Shown here in pieces: positions 1 to 7,307 of a stretch of 40,413 bases of DNA. The number at the start of each line of letters is the position of its first letter. The stretch's first letter is position 1. The DNA is from Selenomonadaceae bacterium (GTDB lineage Bacteria > Bacillota > Negativicutes > Selenomonadales > Selenomonadaceae). The notes below the pieces were generated by a model that worked only from the letters and a program-made list of their open reading frames with translations, did not search any database and was not told the origin of the DNA. The position numbers and the translations under genes were made by a program. The stretch spans positions 1-40,413 of the forward strand of contig JAFZMV010000078.1 of NCBI GenBank assembly GCA_017553205.1, written 5' to 3'.

Positions 1-2
1 AA

Positions 3-266
3 ATTGTGTCAAAGGCAAAAAAAGAAGGCGGAATGATTTTATTCGGCGATGAAACGGGAATTTGCAATCAAGAAAATTATCAGGACGAATATTTGAATAA
101 TATGTTGAAGAAAAATGTTCATTCGGGAGAACTTCCTCATGCCGAAAAACAACTTGAAAAAAAGACTACTGACTTTATGAACAATGTTGTCATTCATCCT
201 GAAAAAATTTCAAATTTATTTCTCCAAAAAAATTTGTCCTTTATCGAAGCTTGCTTTGTCGCTTGA
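3..266 (+). pseudogene. IS630-type transposase remnant, internally deleted and cut by the left edge
   Basis: The frame is open from the left edge to a TGA at 264-266. The segment AKKEGGMILFGDETG matches the first catalytic block of IS630-family DDE transposases, where the Asp and Glu of GDETG lie on a beta strand. A few residues later the frame jumps to DEYLNNMLKKNVHSGELPH and ends in NLFLQKNLSFIEACF. From memory of the family, these resemble the extreme C-terminus, which normally lies more than 100 residues further on. The central part with the second catalytic Asp and the final Glu is missing, so the product cannot be an active transposase. The deletion keeps the reading frame. The 5' part of the gene lies outside the window. 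Family assignment rests on recalled motifs, not a search. Confidence 0.6.
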
Positions 267-293
267 TTTTTTTATCTTTATTCGTCGAAGTAA

Positions 294-728
294 TACACAA
301 GCTTAGGACCTTCGGAACTTTTGAAAATAAAAACAGCAGATGTAGAATTGGAACAGAAATTTATGCACGGAGGAATGAAAACGGCGGCAGGTAAGAATCG
401 TGTGATACCGATTGCCGATAAGATTTTACCGTTCATTTCAGAAATGTATAATCCAAAACACGAATATCTTGTAACAGGACATCGCAAGCCAATGGATTAT
501 CAAAAAATGCGTTAGCAGATATGGGAGCATAGCAAAATTTTACAATCATTGCCGACGAAACATTTGCCGCACGACGGACGACATACTTGTGCGACGTTGT
601 TGGACGACGCGAAAGTTCCGTTGAAAATTCAGCAGTTGATTCTCGGACACAGTTCGCCAAATATTGCCAATCCAGTTTACACTCACAAAACAATTCAGCA
701 ACTGATTGATGCCATAAATCGAATTTAA
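294..728 (+). pseudogene. Tyrosine recombinase (phage-type integrase) catalytic-domain pseudogene
   Basis: Reading from 294, just after an in-frame TAA, the sequence encodes YTSLGPSELLKIKTADVELE, then GGMKTAAGKNRVIPI. This is the recombinase box I region, usually YTGLRxSEL, but the catalytic Arg is replaced by Gly (LGPSE). The frame is broken by an amber TAG at 513-515 and resumes in the same frame with HDGRHTCATLL (box II His-x-x-Arg), LILGHSS and a terminal VYTH carrying the nucleophilic Tyr, ending at TAA 726-728. The N-terminal arm-binding and core-binding domains are absent. Loss of Arg I, an internal stop and N-terminal truncation each argue for a dead gene. It may be the relic of an integrated element whose other end lies outside the window. 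Confidence 0.8.
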
Positions 729-741
729 AATTTGTGGTCTA

Positions 742-767
742 TAGGTAGTCTGTTTGTAGTCTACCTA
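742..767. repeat. Small hairpin just after the integrase remnant
   Basis: TAGGTAG (742-748) and CTACCTA (761-767) form a 7-bp inverted repeat around a 12-nt loop, 14 nt after the recombinase stop codon. The internal GTAGTCT also repeats directly. It could be an old terminator, or a core or arm site of the lost element, since att sites often abut integrase genes. Without the other junction this cannot be decided. Confidence 0.3.
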
Positions 768-1004
768 CAAAAACTCTGCTTAATTTATAGTAATTTTTTT
801 AAAATGGGAATCCGAAAAAACAGCGTAAATTCAAGCATTATGGGCTTGCCGAACAAGTCAAAAATCCTTATAGCGGTTTCAGAAAATAATGTCATCTAAT
901 ATACTTCATTTAACTTAATTTAACGCCATTCTTTTATGACAACAAGATGTAAAACCGCTAATAATCATTAAAAAATTTTTAAAATTGGGAGTGTGGAATA
1001 AAAA
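768..1004. other. Non-coding stretch between integrase remnant and metallophosphoesterase gene
   Basis: No credible gene is seen. The octamer AGCGGTTT at 872-879 recurs inverted as AAACCGCT at 952-959, 72 nt apart. A short frame reading KHYGLAEQVKNPYSGFRK around 830-890 looks like debris but I do not recognise it. A weak Shine-Dalgarno (GGGAGTG at 987-993) precedes the next gene. Confidence 0.3.
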
Positions 1005-2183
1005 ATGTTTTTGATAATTGTTTCGGGAATTCTGGCGGTGATTTTGGCTTTCGGTTTAATCAGCGTTTATTTTTTGCTTGACGGAAGAAGTAAACGCAGA
1101 TTTTATAAATTTTTTATTTTTGCTGACTTGCTGATAACTTTTTTGCTTATCGGAAGTTTTCTTTTGAGATTAAATCTGCCGAATAATTTAGTTGAACTTC
1201 TGGGAAGTTTGGCGACAATTTTTTTCATGACGCAATTATTTTGCGGCGGTTTGGTTTTGCTTGCAGTAATAATTCGTGCAGTTCACAGAAAATTAAATCC
1301 TCCGCGAATGTTCAGCCCGGAACGCAGAAAAATTTTGCGTTTGGGATTATTTTACCCGTTGACGGCGGCGGCAGTTTCGATTTACGGAAATAAAATTGAA
1401 AGAATGGAAACCGTAAAAAATTTTTTCAACATACCGATAAAAAATCTTCCGCCCACACTCGAAAATTTTAAAATTGCTCAAATCAGCGATGTTCATCTTG
1501 GTGCGTATTATTCTCTTGAAAGACTTGAAAAACTTTTGCAGAAAATTGCCGACGACAAGCCCGACTTGCTTGCAATAACCGGAGATATTTTTGACAGCGA
1601 AGAAATAAATTCTCAAGCAGTAAAACTTGTGGACAGTTTCACAGAAAAATTTAAATTCGGAATTTATTATTGTCATGGAAATCATGAACATCATCGCGGA
1701 ATTTCTGAAATTGAAAAATATCTTTCTGAAACAAAAATTCACTGGCTTGTAAATCGTTCTGAAAATGTCACGGAAAATTTATATATTCTCGGCGTTGATT
1801 ATCCGAAGTCCTCACCGATTATGAGCAGCGGAGGACGCGGAGATTTGGACAAAATGTTTGAAGAACAGAAAAAAAATTTTTTGGAGCAAGCTCTGCAAAA
1901 TGTTCCTTATGATGCAGTTTGTATTTTGCTGGCTCATCACCCTGAATTTATCGACAACGGAATTGAAAAAAATATTCCGCTGACTTTGACGGGACACACT
2001 CACGGCGGTCAAATAGGATTTTTCGGAATGGCACTTTTGCCGCTGTTCAAATATACTCGCGGAATGGTGGAAAAAAATAATTGTTTCGGTTATGTTCATG
2101 TTGGAAATGGAAGTTGGTTTCCGTTTAGGCTTGGTTGTCCGCCCGAAATTGCATATTTCACTTTGAAAAAAATTTCTGACTAA
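1005..2183 (+). CDS. Membrane-anchored metallophosphoesterase (YkuE/YaeI-like)
   Basis: A 392-aa protein. The first ~130 residues hold several hydrophobic helices (for example residues 3-25, 36-55 and 62-90). The calcineurin-like phosphoesterase domain runs from about residue 155. Its metal-binding motifs are all present: SDVHLG, TGDIFD, CHGNHEHH, LAHHPEF and TGHTHGGQIG. The fold binds two metal ions and hydrolyses phosphoesters; YkuE and YaeI relatives act at the membrane, with suggested UDP-sugar or lipid-phosphate substrates, but the substrate here is unknown. The ATG at 1005 follows GGGAGTG at about 12 nt. The gene stands alone between mobile-element debris and a convergent operon, with a bidirectional terminator behind it. 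Fold confidence is high, substrate confidence low. Confidence 0.9.
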   Translation: MFLIIVSGILAVILAFGLISVYFLLDGRSKRRFYKFFIFADLLITFLLIGSFLLRLNLPNNLVELLGSLATIFFMTQLFCGGLVLLAVIIRAVHRKLNPPRMFSPERRKILRLGLFYPLTAAAVSIYGNKIERMETVKNFFNIPIKNLPPTLENFKIAQISDVHLGAYYSLERLEKLLQKIADDKPDLLAITGDIFDSEEINSQAVKLVDSFTEKFKFGIYYCHGNHEHHRGISEIEKYLSETKIHWLVNRSENVTENLYILGVDYPKSSPIMSSGGRGDLDKMFEEQKKNFLEQALQNVPYDAVCILLAHHPEFIDNGIEKNIPLTLTGHTHGGQIGFFGMALLPLFKYTRGMVEKNNCFGYVHVGNGSWFPFRLGCPPEIAYFTLKKISD

Positions 2184-2197
2184 AAAATAAAAAAAAT

Positions 2198-2227
2198 CTC
2201 CGACAAAATTTTCATCGGAGTTTTTTT
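2198..2227. terminator. Bidirectional intrinsic terminator
   Basis: CTCCGA (2198-2203) pairs with TCGGAG (2215-2220), followed by seven T and preceded by six A. It lies between two convergent genes, so it can end the metallophosphoesterase transcript on the plus strand and the kinase transcript on the minus strand. Confidence 0.85.
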
Positions 2228-2237
2228 ATTGAAAAAT

Positions 2238-4046
2238 TTATCTGCTCTTGTTGCCTGTATCCTCTCTTGACGGCGGATTGACATCAGAATTATTTTCTGC
2301 AGAATAATTTGTTTCTTCAGCGGGCTGTGAATTATAAGTTTGAACCTCTGAATTTTCTTGAGTTTCTTCTCTGTGTTCGGTGCGTTGTTCTTCGTGAACT
2401 GCAATTACTAAATCCACAACTCCGCCGCTTGGTATTTCACTACCTGCCGCAGGATTCTGACTCACGACAGTTCCTTCAGCTTGGCTTGAAGTTTCATAAC
2501 TCACTGAACCGACTGTTAAACCGCGTCCCTCAATTCCTGCCCGTGCGACTTCCAAACTTGCATTATGAACATCAGGAACGCTGATTTTATTTTCGCTTTT
2601 GGATTTTTCACTTTCTCCGCGTGAAATTATCAAGTCGATATTTTGCCCGCGAATAATTTTTGTGCCTGCTTTCGGATCTGTTGAGAGAACCGTCCCGGGA
2701 TCTGATGAAGATTCTTTTTCATAAGTCGAGCCGAGATTTAAACTGAGTTTTTGAAGTCTTTCGATTGCCGCAGATTTTGTTAAGCCGACAAGATCGGGCA
2801 TTTCTATAGCCTCTCCGCCTTTGCTGACATAAATTGTAACAAGTCGACCGCCTTTAACTTTTCTTTTTGGGTCTGGGTCTTGAGAAACAACTTGACCGGG
2901 CGGAACTTCCGCATCATAAGTTTCGGCGACGTTTACTCTTAAATTTCCGTCCTCTAAAATCTGCCGAGCAAGTGCAAGCTGTTTACCTTTTACGTCAGGA
3001 ACTTCAACTTCTTCATCGCTCCAAGTTCTTCCGAATGCCATGAACATTCCAACACCGAACCCCATTAAAAGCACCAGCAACATTCCGAAAATAAAAAGTT
3101 TCGACTGCAGAAAAGATTTTTGTTCAGGCTGTGTTTTTGCGGGAGTTTTTCTTACAGGTGAATGTTTTGATCTGGAACGCGGCAAAATTTGTGTTGCGTC
3201 GGGATCGTTTTTTACTTGCGGAATAGTTGTTACACCTTCATCAATATTTGAAAGAACTTGAATCATTTCAAATGCAGTCGGACGCATTTCAGGATTTTTA
3301 CTCATTGCACGGAGAGTTATTGCCTCCAACATCGGCGGAATTTGAGAACGAAAAACGCTGGGAGGAGTCGGCTCTTCCTCAATATGTTTCATCGCGATGG
3401 CAACAGCATTATCGCCAGTGAAAGGCAGTCTGTTAGTCAGCATTTCATACATCACAACGCCCAAAGAATAAACGTCGGACTTTGGAGTAATTGTTCCGCC
3501 TTGTGCCTGTTCAGGCGAAAAATAATGAACCGAGCCGATAACACTGCCGCTGTAAGTCATTGTTGATTCGGTTACTGCACGAGCAATTCCGAAATCGGCA
3601 ATTTTTGCATGACCGTCTGCAGTCATTAAAATATTGTGCGGTTTAATATCGCAGTGAACCAAATTATTTAAATGAGCATGAGCAAGACCGCTTGCAATAT
3701 CTTTTGAAATTTTTATAATGTCGGGAATTTTCAAAGCACCTTCATCACGGATTTTATCTTTCAACGTATTGCCCGGCACATACTCCATAACAATATAATG
3801 ATCGTCGTTATCAATTCCAACGTCGTAAATGCTTACAATATTCGGGTGAGAAAGTTTTGCGGCGGCTTTTGCTTCGCGGTGAAATCTTTCTATAAATTCC
3901 ACTGCTTCTTTGTAGGCTTCGTGCAGAATTTTCACCGCCACTTGACGATCCAGCAAATTATCATGTGCGATATAAACTTCAGCCATTCCACCTGTGCCGA
4001 GTTTTTCTTCAGTCGCGTACCTTTCGCCCAAAATTCTCTGAGCCAT
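2238..4046 (-). CDS. prkC: PASTA-domain Ser/Thr protein kinase, PrkC/Stk1/PknB type
   Basis: A 602-aa Hanks-type kinase. Residues 1-270 form the kinase domain: glycine loop GTGGMAEV, Lys39 in VAVKIL, catalytic loop HCDIKPHN (131-138), DFG at 151-153 and SPEQA. A basic juxtamembrane stretch leads to one transmembrane helix (about 317-338). Three extracytoplasmic PASTA repeats follow (about 346-411, 414-480, 490-555), then a Glu/Ser/Asn-rich tail. PASTA domains of this family bind muropeptides or lipid II and couple wall status to phosphorylation of division and wall enzymes. The catalytic loop has HCD where most PrkC proteins have HRD, making this a non-RD kinase. It is the last gene of the fha-antitoxin-toxin-phosphatase-kinase series. 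A copy of the dispersed repeat separates it from the phosphatase gene. Confidence 0.95.
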   Translation of the reverse strand: MAQRILGERYATEEKLGTGGMAEVYIAHDNLLDRQVAVKILHEAYKEAVEFIERFHREAKAAAKLSHPNIVSIYDVGIDNDDHYIVMEYVPGNTLKDKIRDEGALKIPDIIKISKDIASGLAHAHLNNLVHCDIKPHNILMTADGHAKIADFGIARAVTESTMTYSGSVIGSVHYFSPEQAQGGTITPKSDVYSLGVVMYEMLTNRLPFTGDNAVAIAMKHIEEEPTPPSVFRSQIPPMLEAITLRAMSKNPEMRPTAFEMIQVLSNIDEGVTTIPQVKNDPDATQILPRSRSKHSPVRKTPAKTQPEQKSFLQSKLFIFGMLLVLLMGFGVGMFMAFGRTWSDEEVEVPDVKGKQLALARQILEDGNLRVNVAETYDAEVPPGQVVSQDPDPKRKVKGGRLVTIYVSKGGEAIEMPDLVGLTKSAAIERLQKLSLNLGSTYEKESSSDPGTVLSTDPKAGTKIIRGQNIDLIISRGESEKSKSENKISVPDVHNASLEVARAGIEGRGLTVGSVSYETSSQAEGTVVSQNPAAGSEIPSGGVVDLVIAVHEEQRTEHREETQENSEVQTYNSQPAEETNYSAENNSDVNPPSREDTGNKSR

Positions 4047-4082
4047 ATCTTCAACACCTTTATTTTAATTTGGAACTTGGTT

Positions 4083-4118
4083 AATTAGGAATGAGGAATT
4101 TTGAATTAGGAATTAAAG
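4083..4118. repeat. Dispersed AATTAGGAAT repeat, copy 1
   Basis: Two direct copies of AATTAGGAAT (from 4083 and 4104) flank GAGGAATTTTG. It fills much of the 96-nt spacer between the phosphatase stop codon and the kinase start, so it is transcribed within the minus-strand operon. It matches the repeats near 15.7, 16.4, 31.8 and 33.8 kb. Confidence 0.8.
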
Positions 4119-4142
4119 TTCGTTAGAAATTTTTTTATTCTT

Positions 4143-4847
4143 TTATGAATCAATTTTGACGACAATTACAGAAACATTATCATGCCCGCCGTTATTCAGT
4201 GCGGCTTGTACAAGGTCGTCAGCAGGATTTCCGCTTTCAAGCAAAATTTTTAAAATATTTTCGTCCGTAACCATATTTGTTAAACCGTCCGTGCAGAGCA
4301 TGAAAATATCATCAACATCAATCCGCAAATTTCCCGAATCAACAGAAATATTTTCGTCAGCTCCCACTGCTTGAGTTAAAATATTTTTCATAGGGTGGAC
4401 TCTTGCCTCTTCAGGAGTAATTTCACCACGTCTGACTAGAGTTTCAACATAAGAATGATCTTCGGTAATTTGTTCAAGGTTTTTATTTCTTACGCGGTAT
4501 AATCGACTGTCGCCGATATGAGCATAATAAGCACGATTTTTATAAATATGTAAAATTGTCGCAGTAGTTCCCATTCCGCGATAATTTTTATTTTCACGGG
4601 CAGTTTTTATAATTGCGGCGTTTGCTTTCATAATAGACTTTGTTAAAATTTCTTCGTTTAAAGGTTCAGGAACTAAAGGCAGAAAATTTTTCACGGTTTC
4701 AACAAGCATTTTACTTGCAACTTCTCCTGCAGCCTGTCCGCCCATTCCGTCCGCAACTACAAAAGTTTCCGGCTCTATAACAATTAGGGAATCTTCGTTA
4801 TTTTTTCTTATTCTGCCGACATCAGTTGCTTGATAAAATTTCGACAT
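4143..4847 (-). CDS. prpC: PP2C-family protein phosphatase (PrpC/Stp type)
   Basis: A 234-aa PPM/PP2C phosphatase. The motifs are in order: TDVGRIRKNNEDS, VADGMGGQAAGE, GDSRLYR, LCTDGLTNMV and GHDNVSVIVV. The aspartates coordinate the Mn/Mg centre that removes phosphate from Ser/Thr residues. The reading frame runs further upstream, but the start at 4847 (MSKFYQATDVG) fits the family N-terminus and has AAAGGAG 9 nt upstream; the longer form would overlap the toxin gene. Its usual partner is the PASTA kinase downstream: the two form a phosphorylation-dephosphorylation switch for wall synthesis and division. The 22-nt gap to the toxin stop codon implies co-transcription with the toxin-antitoxin pair and the FHA gene. 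Confidence 0.95.
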   Translation of the reverse strand: MSKFYQATDVGRIRKNNEDSLIVIEPETFVVADGMGGQAAGEVASKMLVETVKNFLPLVPEPLNEEILTKSIMKANAAIIKTARENKNYRGMGTTATILHIYKNRAYYAHIGDSRLYRVRNKNLEQITEDHSYVETLVRRGEITPEEARVHPMKNILTQAVGADENISVDSGNLRIDVDDIFMLCTDGLTNMVTDENILKILLESGNPADDLVQAALNNGGHDNVSVIVVKIDS

Positions 4848-4869
4848 GAAAAAAACTCCTTTCGATTTT

Positions 4870-5127
4870 TTATTCGTAATGACCTTTGCAAGAAATGACA
4901 TGAATATATTTTTCGTCAACGTTATAAATCAATCTGTGTTCGTCTGTGATTCTGCGTGACCAAGCGTCTTGGTGTTTCAATCGTTCAGGTTTTCCAATTC
5001 CTTTTGCCGCTCCGTTACGAGAAATATCTTTTAACAAATCCCAAATTTTATCAAGAATTTTTCTGTCGTGATGCGACCACCACATTATATGCCCCATAGC
5101 ATCTCCTCTAAATCTTACGGATTTCAT
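4870..5127 (-). CDS. yoeB: Txe/YoeB-family toxin, ribosome-dependent mRNA endonuclease
   Basis: An 85-aa protein matching E. coli YoeB (84 aa) almost position for position: GKPERLK, WSRRITDEHRLIY and the C-terminal SCKGHY. The catalytic residues Glu48, Arg59, Arg65, His83 and Tyr84 are all kept. YoeB enters the ribosomal A site and cuts mRNA after the second codon position. Its start overlaps the antitoxin 3' end by 20 nt. AGAGGAG lies inside the first codons, ahead of an alternative ATG at 5097; that form would lose the first beta strand, and the GDAM/WW positions align with family N-termini, so I keep the longer start. The toxin looks intact and is embedded in the kinase/phosphatase operon. 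Confidence 0.9.
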   Translation of the reverse strand: MKSVRFRGDAMGHIMWWSHHDRKILDKIWDLLKDISRNGAAKGIGKPERLKHQDAWSRRITDEHRLIYNVDEKYIHVISCKGHYE

Positions 5128-5380
5128 TCATAAATTTCTCCAATTCTTCAAAAGTAAACGTAACGCCTTCATTATCTGCAAAACCTCTGTCAAGCATAGC
5201 AAGATAACGGGCATTTCTCATAGCTTTTCCGATGTCAATAATTTTAGTTTCTGCAAGCTGTTTATTTATCTCGTCTTTAAAATGTACGGATTCTTCTTCA
5301 GTCAAAATCATGTCATCATTTTTAAAATTTTTCTCTTGAACATCAGAAACTTTCTTCTGTAAATTTTTTTTCGCCAACAT
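5108..5380 (-). CDS. Antitoxin partner of YoeB, not clearly YefM-like
   Basis: A 90-aa, charged, mostly helical protein placed directly before the toxin with a 20-nt overlap, the standard antitoxin position. I do not see the YefM/Phd N-terminal signature. The recognisable part is the C-terminal half, KAMRNARYLAMLDRGFADNEG followed by a helix ending in NEIRKI, which would be the toxin-wrapping tail. The frame extends three codons to a GTG at 5389, but GGAG sits 8 nt before the ATG at 5380, so I prefer that start. Its start lies 13 nt past the FHA stop codon, so it may depend on the FHA promoter. Type II antitoxins usually repress their own promoter; no operator palindrome is evident here. Confidence 0.75.
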   Translation of the reverse strand: MLAKKNLQKKVSDVQEKNFKNDDMILTEEESVHFKDEINKQLAETKIIDIGKAMRNARYLAMLDRGFADNEGVTFTFEELEKFMNEIRKI

Positions 5381-5393
5381 TTTTTTCACTCCA

Positions 5394-6188
5394 TTACAAG
5401 ACTTTATAAATCAGCGTAGTACTTCCGATTAAAATTTTGTCGCCGTCATTCAAAATATATCTGTCAATTTGTTTCTTGTTTACAAATGTTCCGTTCAAAC
5501 TTCCCGCGTCACGCAAAACATGTCTGTGGCGTTCGTAAGAAATATAAGCATGAACTCTTGAGGCTCCGTCGTCTTTCAAAACAAAATCATTATTTTCTTT
5601 TCTGCCGATATAAACTTGTCTTTCACCGAGAAAAATTTTTTCGTCGCTCATATCGCCCAAAATTGCCAATTCATATTCAACTGTATGTCCTGAAACTGTA
5701 CGCATTGATGAAGTAATTTTTTTCTTGTCCGCAATAATAGTTTCTTCAGAATTATTTTCGGAATCCTCTATTAAAGTGTGGCTCAAAATATCGTTAGCAA
5801 GATTTATTGTATCTTCCTCAAAATTTTTTTCTTTAATGTCTTGGGATTTAATAACAATCGGATCGTCATTTTCAGAATTTTTTTCGATTCTTACTGAAAG
5901 TCGCCCGTTCATGAAAAGATTTTCGCGAATAACTTTCCGTTCAACCGTTTCATAAAGTTCTTTTATAAATCTTGCCGCACTTAATCTGTGACAATCCTCT
6001 TCCGAAAGAAAAATTACATAATCGTTAGGCACAAAATTTAAGCCGTCGATTAATTTTTTTTGTTTCATGACTTCGCGTTCAAGATTTTTTACAATTATGG
6101 CAGGTTCAACTTCTCCCCGCTTTTGAAAAAGGTTTGATATTTGACTGCTGATAACATTTTTGAATTTCAAATCAAATACATCTCCCAA
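5394..6188 (-). CDS. FHA-domain protein with FhaA-like N-terminus (DUF3662 + FHA)
   Basis: A 264-aa cytoplasmic protein. Residues 1-115 resemble the DUF3662 domain of mycobacterial FhaA, with VEPAIIVKNLEREV near the start. An acidic linker (about 116-160) follows. The C-terminal FHA domain has IGRKENNDFVL, SRVHAYI and LNGTFVNKKQI, the Gly-Arg, Ser-x-x-His and Asn-Gly signatures that bind phosphothreonine. It is probably the reader for phosphorylation by the PASTA kinase in the same operon; in actinobacteria FhaA sits beside PstP and PknB and regulates wall synthesis. The annotated start is TTG at 6188, only about 10-15 nt after the predicted promoter. An alternative TTG at 6170 has GGGAG upstream at usable spacing. 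The function is inferred from domains and context. Confidence 0.85.
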   Translation of the reverse strand: MGDVFDLKFKNVISSQISNLFQKRGEVEPAIIVKNLEREVMKQKKLIDGLNFVPNDYVIFLSEEDCHRLSAARFIKELYETVERKVIRENLFMNGRLSVRIEKNSENDDPIVIKSQDIKEKNFEEDTINLANDILSHTLIEDSENNSEETIIADKKKITSSMRTVSGHTVEYELAILGDMSDEKIFLGERQVYIGRKENNDFVLKDDGASRVHAYISYERHRHVLRDAGSLNGTFVNKKQIDRYILNDGDKILIGSTTLIYKVL

Positions 6189-6204
6189 AAAATTTTTCGA
6201 CGGG

Positions 6205-6240
6205 ATTATATCACAGTCATGAAATTTAATCGATATTATA
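6205..6240 (-). promoter_or_regulatory. Promoter region of the fha-TA-phosphatase-kinase operon
   Basis: On the minus strand TGATATAAT (an extended -10, TATAAT at 6210-6205) ends about 16 nt before the FHA start. A second TATAAT lies at 6240-6235. No strong -35 hexamer is visible for the proximal one, as expected for an extended -10 promoter. No comparably good promoter was seen inside the operon, apart from whatever drives autoregulation of the toxin-antitoxin pair. Confidence 0.6.
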
Positions 6241-6255
6241 GTGAATAAATTTGAA

Positions 6256-6301
6256 GAGCCTCCAAATTCGGATTCGTGAAGAATGGCGAATTTGAAGGCT
6301 C
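6256..6301 (-). terminator. 15-bp stem-loop ending the rnhB operon
   Basis: The arms 6256-6270 and 6287-6301 form a 15-bp stem around a 16-nt loop. In the minus-strand RNA every position pairs, with one G-U wobble. In the plus-strand RNA the same position is a C-A mismatch. The asymmetry indicates the element acts on the transcript coming from the secreted-protein genes. The tail is only moderately U-rich (UUCAAAUUUAUUC), so termination may be imperfect or helped by Rho. Confidence 0.65.
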
Positions 6302-6365
6302 AAATGTGGAAAAAATCATTTAAAAATTTGTATCATGAAATTTTAAATTTTTATTAACGTTTCAA

Positions 6366-7280
6366 TTATTTTTTATCTTTGCCTGCGTCGGAAATACGTT
6401 CAACTTGTTTTGCTTTCAAAACATTTTTGGGGACTTCCAATCTTTGTTTAGCGTCAGCATTGAGGAAAGTTGTATAAGATTTCATTTCGCTGTAATAAGC
6501 GACACTTTCCAAAATTTCTCTAATTTCTTCGGGCCAGACTTGATCTTTATCGTTGAGTGCGGCTATTGCGACTTCCTGAAGTAAATTTGAAAGATGAATT
6601 GCCAAAGTCATGGTCTTTCCGTCTTTTTTGCTTACAGTCCATGTATACCACATTTCAGCATTTTTTAATCCTGTTTCAAGATAGCCCATAAATTTATCTT
6701 GGATTGCTTTTTCATCGGCTTTAAGATTAGTGATAGGATTTTTTTCAAATTCTTTCTTCATACTTTCGGCAATTTTTTCACCGTCAAGTCTTACCAAAAA
6801 AGTACGTTGGGTATCTGTATCGCGAAGAATTGTAATAGTTTTTGTTTCGGAAAGCATTTCTTCAAGTTCTGCATTTGTCGGAGATGCAACTACATCTGTT
6901 ACAGCCGCGGCAACGGCAGGACTTTGGAACTGATACCATTTTTTGTCCATCTGAAAATAAACTTTCATTTCTTTGCCGTTTTGAACAGCATAAAAAGGAA
7001 CGCTCAATTCTGTAGAAACTCCGTTTGCGGAAGTTACCCAAATATTAACCTCTCCTGCAGATTTGAAAACTCCTTTTTCAGTCGTTCCGAAAAGTTCCAA
7101 CTCACTTTGTACACTCGGAATGAAAAATAATAAATCTTCATGAAAAACTCTGTCATCTTCTCCGGAATTTGCAAGCATTGCCTCACGCAAAGTCTCAATT
7201 TCATAACTTCCCGCCGCAGAAGCCGTAGTACTTAAAATCATCATAAGGCAGAAAGTTACCGCCCAAAAAATTTTTCTCAT
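6366..7280 (-). CDS. Exported protein of unknown function
   Basis: A 304-aa protein with a signal peptide: basic MRKIF, a hydrophobic core and a likely signal peptidase I site after TTASA near residue 23. There is no lipobox Cys. The mature part is soluble, alternating beta-rich segments (VFKSAGEVNIWVTS, MKVYFQMDKKWYQFQ) with helices, reminiscent of the lipoprotein folds that carry hydrophobic cargo, but I cannot name a family. The start at 7280 follows GGAGGG; the frame extends five codons further without support. It lies 27 nt after the preceding exported-protein gene and is the last gene of the rnhB transcript. It ends in a Lys-rich tail (DAGKDKK). Envelope location is predicted; the function is unknown. 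Confidence 0.75.
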   Translation of the reverse strand: MRKIFWAVTFCLMMILSTTASAAGSYEIETLREAMLANSGEDDRVFHEDLLFFIPSVQSELELFGTTEKGVFKSAGEVNIWVTSANGVSTELSVPFYAVQNGKEMKVYFQMDKKWYQFQSPAVAAAVTDVVASPTNAELEEMLSETKTITILRDTDTQRTFLVRLDGEKIAESMKKEFEKNPITNLKADEKAIQDKFMGYLETGLKNAEMWYTWTVSKKDGKTMTLAIHLSNLLQEVAIAALNDKDQVWPEEIREILESVAYYSEMKSYTTFLNADAKQRLEVPKNVLKAKQVERISDAGKDKK

Positions 7281-7307
7281 TAAAAATCCCTCCAATTTTG
7301 CAAAAAT

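Noticed and set aside
4848-4919. Longer phosphatase N-terminus (MTKNIF start)
   Set aside because: It would overlap the toxin gene, and a proper ribosome site precedes the start at 4847.
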